Assembly (NCBI RefSeq): GCF_019740315.1
Contig: NZ_JAHXZR010000005.1
Location: 248,001-312,000, forward strand
Source of the DNA: Oceanobacter mangrovi
Lineage (GTDB): Bacteria > Pseudomonadota > Gammaproteobacteria > Pseudomonadales > Oceanobacteraceae
Direction: 5' to 3'
Length of the DNA: 64,000 nt
Shown here: in pieces, positions 37,357 through 47,129 of the stretch
Numbering within the stretch: position 1 is the first letter of the stretch
Layout: every line of letters starts with the position of its first letter
The notes under the pieces: generated by a model
Databases searched by the model: none
Told to the model about the DNA's origin: nothing
Seen by the model: the letters and a program-made list of their open reading frames with translations, nothing else
Position numbers and translations under genes: made by a program

Positions 37357-37637
37357 AGAGGGCGTTTTCAATGAGTAATGCGGTTCTGCTGAGAACCGGT
37401 TGGCTTCAGAACAAGGCATGAGGAGCGCGGTTTAGCGAGCTAAACAAGTGACGAATAACGCAGTGCCTGAAGCTAACTGGACTCAGCCCGAAGGGTTATG
37501 GTTAAAAATCCACCATGCGGTGTTGTTGAGTTTGTAAAAAATCGGCCGGACAGGCTGGCGATTCTCTTCGTCCGCTGCCTTGCCTGATGAGCTATTCCGC
37601 CATAACAGGACCCGTTAATTAATTGAGAACGCCCTCT
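37357..37637. mobile_element. 281-bp MITE-like inverted-repeat element between ruvA and ruvC
   Basis: AGAGGGCGTTTTCAAT (37357-37372) and the complement of 37622-37637 (AGAGGGCGTTCTCAAT) match at 15 of 16 bases. The interior has several dyads: CGGTTCT/AGAACCG (37381-37398), GTTTAGC/GCTAAAC (37430-37445) and GCTTCAG/CTGAAGC (37403-37473). There is no coding capacity for a transposase and no unequivocal target duplication. The element's first two bases, read leftward, complete the TAG stop of ruvC. It is interpreted as a miniature transposable element or insertion-sequence remnant. Confidence 0.6.
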
Positions 37638-38199
37638 AGTTACCGGGTTTGATCAGGCTTTCGGCAGGCGGCACAAAGCTGCGCATGGAACGGGAACGCC
37701 GCCCGGTGCTGCGACCGGCACTGACAGCCAGATTACGGGAGGTATATACGTGACAAAGGGCAATCGCCAGCGCATCGGCAGCATCCGCCTGCGGCCGCCC
37801 GGGCAACTTCAACAGCATCTGCACCACCTGCTGAATCTGCTGCTTTTCCGCCCCACCAGAACCTGTGACGGTTTGTTTGATCGCCCTCGGCGCGTACTCA
37901 AATACCGGCAAACCCTTACGGGCCGCCACCAGCAGTGCCACCCCTCGCGCCTGACCGAGCTTTAAGGCCGAATCGGCATTTTTGCCCATAAAGGCCCGTT
38001 CAATGGCGAACTGGTCTGGCTGGTAATGATCGATCAGCCGCTCGATGCCTTCAAATATGGTATTGAGACGATCCGGAATCTCGCCCTCGCCGCAGCGAAT
38101 ACAGCCGCTGGTAATGTATTCAATCTGCTGGCCAACCGCTCGCACGATGCCAAAACCGGTCAGCCGCGAACCTGGGTCAATGCCAAGGATAATACTCAC
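37636..38199 (-). CDS. ruvC: Holliday junction endonuclease RuvC
   Basis: 187 residues from a GTG at 38199, giving [16 protein letters not shown] directly after the start. Catalytic acids are visible in [13 protein letters not shown] and [12 protein letters not shown]. The chain is about 14 residues longer than E. coli RuvC, with a basic tail ([10 protein letters not shown]). The TAG stop uses the first two bases of the adjacent inverted-repeat element, so the last residues may have been changed by insertion. It follows the PrcB-like gene by 5 bp. Confidence 0.93.
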   Translation of the reverse strand: MSIILGIDPGSRLTGFGIVRAVGQQIEYITSGCIRCGEGEIPDRLNTIFEGIERLIDHYQPDQFAIERAFMGKNADSALKLGQARGVALLVAARKGLPVFEYAPRAIKQTVTGSGGAEKQQIQQVVQMLLKLPGRPQADAADALAIALCHVYTSRNLAVSAGRSTGRRSRSMRSFVPPAESLIKPGN

Positions 38200-38204
38200 G
38201 ACCA

Positions 38205-38645
38205 CTACCGCCCGGAGTGGTAAACATGCCAGGCCAGGCCGGTCATGTCGTTTACCACTTTCAGGGCCTGCCAGTCGTCTGGCAAGCTGATATCCGCACA
38301 CGGAGACGTCATCACCGCGGCCTGCGCCATACCCTCGGCCGGTTTGCGTTCGATGAAATGGATTTCATAGCCATTTTCAAGCTGGTATTGCGCTGTCACA
38401 GCAACGCCGTAACCCGCCGTTGGCCGCGAACCCAGAGCAATACGCACGCGGGTTTGCTCTTCATCCAGAGAAATGCCGGTATTGGCCAAACAGTGCAGAT
38501 TCTCCACCACCGTCAGCTGGGCTTGCGGACGTTCGACAACCGCCTCCGCTGCAGGTTGGGTATTGGCCTCAGTACCAGCGCAGCCAGTAACCGCCAACAG
38601 CATTGCCAGCAACCCACCTGACCATGAAATTCGACCTGACGTCAT
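38205..38645 (-). CDS. PrcB-like predicted lipoprotein
   Basis: 146 residues from an ATG at 38645 that follows AAGGAG. Lipoprotein signal MLLAVTGC (C22). The C-terminal half has [15 protein letters not shown], then [11 protein letters not shown] and [12 protein letters not shown]. This matches the PrcB C-terminal domain pattern (G-x-RPT-x-GY then P-x-G and TSP-x). PrcB proteins were first described as partners of a protease complex; their general role is unknown. It is upstream of and nearly abutting ruvC, and likely in one transcript. Confidence 0.7.
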   Translation of the reverse strand: MTSGRISWSGGLLAMLLAVTGCAGTEANTQPAAEAVVERPQAQLTVVENLHCLANTGISLDEEQTRVRIALGSRPTAGYGVAVTAQYQLENGYEIHFIERKPAEGMAQAAVMTSPCADISLPDDWQALKVVNDMTGLAWHVYHSGR

Positions 38646-38771
38646 CACTCTCTCCTTTTCAGACACACTCGCCATCGCGATACCAGATGGCCAAACAGCA
38701 TTAACGATCAGCGCATGCTAATACAAAGCCCGGCTGTTTTCTTGCCGCATCCATCCCGTTGTGACAGAAAC

Positions 38772-38801
38772 AAAAAAGCCTCCTGAAATCAGGAGGCTTT
38801 T
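38772..38801. terminator. clpB terminator
   Basis: AAAAGCCTCCTGA and TCAGGAGGCTTTT arms (38774-38786 and 38789-38801) with A/T runs on both sides, 80 bp after the clpB stop on the minus strand. Confidence 0.85.
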
Positions 38802-38883
38802 ACTGTTGGTCAATACCAGTTATCAATACCAGTTAATCAACGCCAGTCAATAAGCGCTGTTTTACCAGAGCCGTCTGGCCAAC

Positions 38884-41490
<2,607 letters not shown>

Positions 41491-41599
41491 AGGTCATTTC
41501 TCCTGACACTTAGGGCTCCGGGGCGGCAGACGGGTCTTGAGCTTCCTTGTCTGAAGCTTTTTGGGGCTGCCTGCTCAGAGCATCAATTCGATAGTCTTT

Positions 41600-41628
41600 A
41601 TCTGGGGTCGACTTGAATATCTTTCAAG
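41600..41628 (-). promoter_or_regulatory. Sigma-32 (heat-shock) promoter of clpB
   Basis: On the minus strand CTTGAAA (41628-41622), 14 bp, CCCCAGAT (41607-41600) matches the RpoH consensus CTTGAAA-N11-16-CCCCATNT with one mismatch in the -10 part. It leaves a 5' leader of about 100 nt. Confidence 0.85.
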
Positions 41629-41797
41629 TTTAAAAAAATAAAATTTAGATTTTCTAATTCAAGATTGGCAAAAGCGCATCGCGAAGTCCTTGATTCAGGT
41701 ATACTTTGCGCCATTCTCTGACCAGCTGAAACACTCACGCCACTTTCTGGAATGTTATGTAGTGCCTTTCAGCCTGATTTAAACCCTGGAACATCAT

Positions 41798-42664
41798 TTG
41801 AGCCACGAATTACGTATCGGCGCCCTCTACCTGTTGCTTGGCGAGGCCCTGCTGGCACTGATGGGTGCCATCATCAAATATTTATCTGACGATCTTTCGA
41901 CCGAACAGGTGGTGTTTTTCCGCAACGCCTTTGGGCTGCTACTGCTGTTGCCTCTGATCGCCCGCTCTGGCCCTGCCATTCTCAAAACCAGCCATTGGCA
42001 CTGGCATCTGATGCGCGGCGTTGTTGGTGTGGCTGCCATGTATTGTTATTTCTGGGCGATTGGCAACATGCCATTAACAGAAGCCTTTCTGGTGAAACTG
42101 TCGAGTCCCTTCTTTATGCCATTGCTGGCACTCTGGTGGCTGCGAGAGCCCGCTGGCAAGTATAGCTGGCTGGCACTGTTGATTGGCTTTGCCGGTGTTG
42201 CGGTGATTCTGCGACCCGGCTCGGCGGACGCCATGACCTGGGCAGCACTGGTCGGCTTGCTGGGCGCCTTTCTGGCAGCGCTGGCCAAGGTCACCATTCG
42301 CCGCATGTCCGCCACCGAACCGAGCCAGCGTATTGTGTTTTATTTTGCCCTCATCGCTGCGCTGATTTCTCTGCCACCTGCCTTGCTGAACTGGCAACCC
42401 ATTCCCGACTCCGCCTGGTTCGGCATTGTTGCCATGGGCGGCGTCGCCACCCTTGGCCAGCTGGCGATGACCAAGGCTTACCGGATCGCTCCAACCGGCA
42501 AGGTCGGCGTCTACGTTTACAGCGCGGTAATTTATGGTGCACTGATGGGCTGGTGGTTTTGGGATGAAGTACCAACGCTGGCCACGCTGGCAGGTGCTGC
42601 GCTGATTATTCTGGCCGGGCTGGTCAATCTGTGGTCGCCCAAACAAGCCGCCGGGAAAAACTGA
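41798..42664 (+). CDS. EamA/DMT superfamily transporter
   Basis: 288 residues with ten predicted membrane helices in two EamA repeats of five. The first repeat contains FFRNAFGLLLLLPLI and LTEAFLVKLSSPFFMPLLA (the EamA motif). The second has ATLGQLAMTKAYRIAPTG and VYVYSAVIYGALMGWWFW. Such proteins export amino acids, nucleosides or other metabolites; the substrate cannot be inferred. The start is a TTG at 41798, the only start near the beginning of the first helix. A weak hairpin (42690-42709) follows. Confidence 0.82.
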   Translation: MSHELRIGALYLLLGEALLALMGAIIKYLSDDLSTEQVVFFRNAFGLLLLLPLIARSGPAILKTSHWHWHLMRGVVGVAAMYCYFWAIGNMPLTEAFLVKLSSPFFMPLLALWWLREPAGKYSWLALLIGFAGVAVILRPGSADAMTWAALVGLLGAFLAALAKVTIRRMSATEPSQRIVFYFALIAALISLPPALLNWQPIPDSAWFGIVAMGGVATLGQLAMTKAYRIAPTGKVGVYVYSAVIYGALMGWWFWDEVPTLATLAGAALIILAGLVNLWSPKQAAGKN

Positions 42665-42689
42665 CAAGTTTCTTGTTAACCCGGATGCA

Positions 42690-42709
42690 GGCCCTGATGC
42701 AACAGGGCC
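42690..42709 (+). terminator. Hairpin after the EamA-family gene
   Basis: GGCCCTG and CAGGGCC arms with a 6-nt loop lie 25 bp after the stop codon. The tail is AAAGATG, without a T run, so termination is doubtful. Confidence 0.35.
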
Positions 42710-42806
42710 AAAGATGTCATTTATCGAGCCAGTTAAAAGAATACGGCACAAATAGAGCTGATTATTGCCGTCTGTTTAATTATACTTTCGTCAGATTGGT
42801 AAACAG

Positions 42807-43742
42807 ATGATTAGTATTCAGCTCATGTCCCGAATCGACACCCTGCAAACGTTCGTTTCCGTTGTTCGCGCTCGCAACTTCACGTCGGCTGCCGACGCCC
42901 TTGGCGTGACGCCATCCGCCGTCAGCAAACAGATCAGTGGCCTGGAAGAGCGCCTTGGCGTGCGCTTGCTGAACCGCACCACCCGTTCAGTCAGCCCGAC
43001 TGAAGCCGGACAGATGTTTTACCAGCATTGTGAAAACATCCTCGAATCGATTTCCGAAGCCGAAAAGCTGGTGACCGACTTCGACGTTACACCACGGGGC
43101 CGGTTACGCATTACCGCTATGTCGAACTTCGGCCGTCGCGAACTGGCGCGGATGTTTAATGACTTTTCGGAAAAGTACCCGGACATCAGCTTCGACCTGC
43201 ATATTTCCGACCGGCCACTGGATATCGTCAAGGAAGGCTACGACTTCGCCTTGCGTATCGGCACACTGGAAGACTCCCGCCTGATCGCCAAGCCGGTTGC
43301 GCGCCAGAACATTGTTATCTGTGCTTCACCCCAGTATCTGAAACTGTGGGGTACTCCAACCACACTGGAAGACCTCAACCGCCATCGTATTCTGATGGTC
43401 ACCAACGCTGAATTCGCCCGCATCAACTGGCTGCGTCAGTTCGAGAAAGACCATGGTTTCACGCTCTCCAGCGTTGAGCGCAAGCTGTCGGTAAACGACA
43501 TCGACCTGGTCTATGAAGCCTGTCTGGCAGGCATGGGGATTACGGCGATTCCAACCTATATTGCTGATCACCATCTGCAAACCGGTGAACTCGTACGACT
43601 GTTCAGTGACGTTGAAATTCCGGTCCGCACCATCAAGGTGGTATTCCCGCAGAACCGTTACCTGGCCACCAAAAGCCGCGCCTTCCTCGACTTTATTACC
43701 CAGTACTTCGACGATCTGGGCATCAGTACTGACGAGTCATAA
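42807..43742 (+). CDS. LysR family transcriptional regulator (CrgA/AaeR-like)
   Basis: 311 residues. The N-terminal helix-turn-helix reads LQTFVSVVRARNFTSAADAL then GVTPSAVSKQISGLEERLG and TRSVSPTEAG. The effector domain has GRLRITAMSNFGRREL, then YDFALRIGTLEDS and LVYEACLAGMGITAIP, typical of the CrgA-like subgroup. Starts at 42807 or 42825 are possible; the second gives the usual MSRIDTLQTF. It does not sit divergently beside an obvious target, so its regulon is unknown. It is possibly autoregulated. Confidence 0.87.
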   Translation: MISIQLMSRIDTLQTFVSVVRARNFTSAADALGVTPSAVSKQISGLEERLGVRLLNRTTRSVSPTEAGQMFYQHCENILESISEAEKLVTDFDVTPRGRLRITAMSNFGRRELARMFNDFSEKYPDISFDLHISDRPLDIVKEGYDFALRIGTLEDSRLIAKPVARQNIVICASPQYLKLWGTPTTLEDLNRHRILMVTNAEFARINWLRQFEKDHGFTLSSVERKLSVNDIDLVYEACLAGMGITAIPTYIADHHLQTGELVRLFSDVEIPVRTIKVVFPQNRYLATKSRAFLDFITQYFDDLGISTDES

Positions 43743-43769
43743 GCCGGCTCGCCAGCACTTCCCTGACCG

Positions 43770-43789
43770 CGCCGGTTATTCCACCGGCG
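43770..43789. terminator. Hairpin at the LysR/thioesterase convergence
   Basis: CGCCGGT and ACCGGCG arms with a 6-nt loop (43770-43789) lie just after the LysR gene and overlap the last codons of the convergent thioesterase gene. There is no T tract, so it is a candidate bidirectional terminator only. Confidence 0.4.
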
Positions 43790-44219
43790 TCTGATCCGGC
43801 GCACAACGCTGATAGAACAGCGCCGGAATCCGCCCCAGTTTACGAGCACCGTAATCAAAAAAGACAATCCCGGTCTTGGCTTCAGCCACCAGCTTGCCAT
43901 TGTCTTTATTCGATACCCGATACACCACATCACAGCCGTATTTGTTGAAATCGGTAAGGCCGATATCAAAGGTTAATACTTCGCCAATAAAAGACTCAGC
44001 CCGGAATACCACCACCAGATCGGTCACCATCAGGCCCAGACCGTCTATGTCCAGTTCCGCAAAATCAAAATGACGCAGGTAACGCAGCCGCGCTTCGTGC
44101 AGCAAACTAACCATACGGTCGTTACCCAGATGGTTGCCGTAATTGATATCGGACACCCGAATGTCCAGATCGACACTGAAATCCAGCGTTTCCGGCAGCT
44201 CCAGTTTTACTCTCGCCAT
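43776..44219 (-). CDS. Hotdog-fold acyl-CoA thioesterase
   Basis: 147 residues of the 4HBT thioesterase family. The core NYGNHLGNDRMVSLLHEARLRY has the NHL/HEAR layout of this group (substrate-handling residues in NHLGND). It is followed by DLVVVFRAESFIGEVLTFD and an AEAKTGIVFFDYG strand. Cytoplasmic. The exact acyl-CoA is unknown. It is monocistronic, convergent with the LysR gene and divergent from prc. Confidence 0.82.
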   Translation of the reverse strand: MARVKLELPETLDFSVDLDIRVSDINYGNHLGNDRMVSLLHEARLRYLRHFDFAELDIDGLGLMVTDLVVVFRAESFIGEVLTFDIGLTDFNKYGCDVVYRVSNKDNGKLVAEAKTGIVFFDYGARKLGRIPALFYQRCAPDQTPVE

Positions 44220-44483
44220 CGAGCGTTCTCCTTGTTGTTAATGCAGATTCACAGGCGGAATTATTTCCGAATATTCCAATCAAACCACAATTGTCGCGTA
44301 TTGGTTCAACTTCAGAACCGTTAACTGGCTATAATCAGATACTTGGCACTGCTGTAGGGCTGTTTTATTGTTTGTTCTGATAGCTGATCAAACGAGCGTC
44401 ACCCGACGGTCACCAGCAGGCAGCAAGCCCGCAGACAACGAACCCTGAAAGACCACTCGATTCATCGGACCCGGCTGTAAATT

Positions 44484-46598
44484 ATGTTTTCAAAGTGTTC
44501 CAAAGTACTCGCCAGCACCCTGCTACTGACACTCAGCCTGATGGCACCACTGCAAGCGGCTGCCCAGATTCCCGACGTCAAACCGGGCACGCCGTTTACC
44601 CCGCTGGAGCCGACCCGGGTACAGGCCGTCACCACCCAGCAAATTCTCAACAACCTGTTGCGGGGCCATTACGAGTTACAGCGTCTTGACGACAAGCTGT
44701 CGGAAAAGGTCTACGACCTATACCTGCAGGACATGGACAGCACCCGCAGCTATTTCCTCCAGTCCGACATCAACGAATTCAGTGCCAGCCGTGACCAGCT
44801 TGACGACATCCTGCTGCGTGGTGATCTGAAAGTCCCGTTTGCCATGTACAACCGCTTTGAGGAACGGGTCAACGAACGACTGACCTTTATGCTCAGCGAG
44901 CTGGAACACAACGCTGCCAACTACAAGTTCGACAGCAACGAACGCCTCAATCTGGATCGTGAAAATGCACCGTGGGCCAAGTCCATTTCCGAACTGGATG
45001 ATCTCTGGCGCAAACGTCTGAAGAACTCCATCCTGAACCTCACCATGAGCGGCAAGGACCTGGATGCATCACTGGAACTGCTGAAAAAGCGTTACCAGAA
45101 CCAGCTTAACCGGGTGCATCAGAGCACTCCGGAAGATGCCTTCCAGACCATCATGAACTCCCTTACCCGTTCATTTGATCCGCATACCCAGTACTTCTCA
45201 CCGCGCAACACCGAGAACTTCAACATCAATATGAGCCTGTCACTGCAGGGCATTGGTGCCGTACTGCAAAGTGAAGATGAATACACCAAGGTGGTGCGTC
45301 TGGTCACTGCCGGTCCGGCGGAAAAAGCCAAGAACCTGCATCCGGCTGACAAAATTGTCGGGGTTGGCCAGGGCAACAGCGGTGAGATTGTCGACGTGAT
45401 TGGCTGGCGTCTGGATGAAGTCGTTGACCTGATTCGCGGCCCCAAAGGCAGCACTGTGCGACTGGAAATCATCCCATCTGATTCCAACGGCGGTAACAGC
45501 AAGGTGATCTCGATTGTGCGTGATGAGGTCAAACTGGAAGAACAATCGGCCCAGAAAGAACTGCTGATCATCAACGACGGCGACAAGCAACACCGCATTG
45601 GCGTGATCGACATTCCAACCTTCTATGTCGATTTCCAGGGCAAGATGGAAAACCGTCCGGACTACAAGAGCACCACTCGTGATGTCTCCCGCCTGATTCG
45701 CGAACTGCGCACTGAGGGTATTGAGGGCCTGATCATCGACCTGCGTAACAACGGCGGCGGCTCATTGGAAGAAGCCATCAGCCTGACAGGCCTGTTTATT
45801 CCGCAAGGCCCGGTCGTTCAGGTTCGCAGCGCTCGCGGCAATGTTGAAGTGCTGCCTGATGAAGATCCAAGCCTGCTGTACGACGGCCCGATGGTGGTGC
45901 TGGTTAACCGCCTGAGCGCTTCGGCTTCCGAAATTTTTGCCGGTGCCATGCAGGATTATGGTCGTGCCGTGATCGCCGGTGGCCAGACCTTTGGTAAGGG
46001 CACCGTACAGTCCCTGCGTCCGCTGCGTCATGGCCAGCTGAAAATCACCCAGGCCAAATTCTATCGGGTGTCCGGTGACAGCACCCAGAACCAGGGCGTG
46101 CTGCCAGACGTGACCTTCCCATCCCTGTTCGACAAGGACAAGATTGGTGAAAGCGCGCTGGACGAAGCCATGCCGTGGGACACCATCCGGCCGGCCCAGT
46201 ACGTCAAGGACCAGGCCATCAAGTCGGATATTCCGATGCTGCAGCAGCTGCATGAAAAACGTACCGAGAACGACCCCGACTTTGTTTACCTGCGCGAACA
46301 GAAAACCCTGATCGACGCCATGCGCAAACAAACCGACGTTTCGCTCAACCGCAAGATTCGTGAAGAAGAACGTGATGCCAACGAATCCGAACGTCTGCAG
46401 CTGGAAAACAAACGCCGCAAGGCCAAGGGTCTGCCACTGATGACGCTGGAAGAAGAAAAGGCAGAAGCCGAAGCTGAGAACAATGGCACGGCCGACAGCA
46501 AGAAAGACAAGCCAGAAGATGATGCCCTGTTGACGGAAGCAGGCCGGGTATTGCTGGATTATGTCGCTATCGGTCAACAGCAGGCGGCAGCGCGTTAA
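44484..46598 (+). CDS. prc: Tail-specific periplasmic protease Prc (Tsp)
   Basis: 704-residue periplasmic carboxy-terminal processing protease (E. coli 682). Signal peptide ends QAAAQ. The N-terminal helical domain contains RGHYELQRLDDKLSEK. The PDZ domain spans residues ~240-325 (SLSLQGIGAVLQSEDEYTKV). The catalytic Ser is in SASASE (~482) and Lys in FGKGTV (~505). A C-terminal helical domain is rich in Glu and Lys. It processes FtsI and degrades tagged or lytic proteins. It is ended by a strong terminator. The PrcB-like lipoprotein at 38.2 kb is not linked to it. Confidence 0.94.
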   Translation: MFSKCSKVLASTLLLTLSLMAPLQAAAQIPDVKPGTPFTPLEPTRVQAVTTQQILNNLLRGHYELQRLDDKLSEKVYDLYLQDMDSTRSYFLQSDINEFSASRDQLDDILLRGDLKVPFAMYNRFEERVNERLTFMLSELEHNAANYKFDSNERLNLDRENAPWAKSISELDDLWRKRLKNSILNLTMSGKDLDASLELLKKRYQNQLNRVHQSTPEDAFQTIMNSLTRSFDPHTQYFSPRNTENFNINMSLSLQGIGAVLQSEDEYTKVVRLVTAGPAEKAKNLHPADKIVGVGQGNSGEIVDVIGWRLDEVVDLIRGPKGSTVRLEIIPSDSNGGNSKVISIVRDEVKLEEQSAQKELLIINDGDKQHRIGVIDIPTFYVDFQGKMENRPDYKSTTRDVSRLIRELRTEGIEGLIIDLRNNGGGSLEEAISLTGLFIPQGPVVQVRSARGNVEVLPDEDPSLLYDGPMVVLVNRLSASASEIFAGAMQDYGRAVIAGGQTFGKGTVQSLRPLRHGQLKITQAKFYRVSGDSTQNQGVLPDVTFPSLFDKDKIGESALDEAMPWDTIRPAQYVKDQAIKSDIPMLQQLHEKRTENDPDFVYLREQKTLIDAMRKQTDVSLNRKIREEERDANESERLQLENKRRKAKGLPLMTLEEEKAEAEAENNGTADSKKDKPEDDALLTEAGRVLLDYVAIGQQQAAAR

Positions 46599-46702
46599 CA
46601 TAGATACTGTTAACGCAGATGCTACAGCAAGGCATGCCTTGCCCCTACACAGGTGTGTTTAAACAACAAATCAGGGGCGGAGAACTTTACTAATCGCCAT
46701 CC

Positions 46703-46734
46703 ATAAAAATGCCGGGTCACCCCGGCATTTTTAT
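46703..46734. terminator. Bidirectional terminator between prc and nirD
   Basis: A perfect 14-bp stem (46703-46716 with 46721-46734), GCCGGG/CCCGGC at the loop and AT-rich outside, placed between converging genes. Confidence 0.92.
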
Positions 46735-46758
46735 TTGTCTCTCAAAGCAAAGCGGCTC

Positions 46759-47100
46759 TCAGGCCAACAGCACCTGGCCCTCTTCCACTCGCACAGACCA
46801 GGTTTTCAGGCGTACCAGCGGATCTTCAAAACACTCACCAGTGAGTAAATCGAAGTGTTGTTTGTAGAGCGGCGAAGCCACAAACAAACGATCACCCCTG
46901 GAACCCACAATCCCGCGCGACAGTACGTTGGCGTTGCCAAACGGGTCGTGGTTGCTGATCGCAAACACATCGTTTTGACCACTCAGACGGAACAGCGCTA
47001 CCTGTTCCCCATGATACAGCGCACACACGCCGGTATCTGGGGCGATATCGTCAACGGCACAGACGCGGGTCCATTGTTTTTCAATTGCATTCATCATCAT
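46759..47100 (-). CDS. nirD: Nitrite reductase small subunit NirD
   Basis: 113 residues with a Rieske-like fold. As usual for NirD the iron-ligand cysteines are missing: SNHDPFGNANVLSRG and ASPLYKQHFDLLTGE replace the C-x-H and C-x2-H pairs. It works with NirB to reduce nitrite to ammonium with NADH in the cytoplasm. Three consecutive ATGs follow GGAG, and spacing favours the second or third. It is downstream of nirB by 29 bp in the same transcript. Confidence 0.92.
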   Translation of the reverse strand: MMMNAIEKQWTRVCAVDDIAPDTGVCALYHGEQVALFRLSGQNDVFAISNHDPFGNANVLSRGIVGSRGDRLFVASPLYKQHFDLLTGECFEDPLVRLKTWSVRVEEGQVLLA

Positions 47101-47129
47101 ATCTCCAGAATCTTGGGTGTCTGCCGCTG

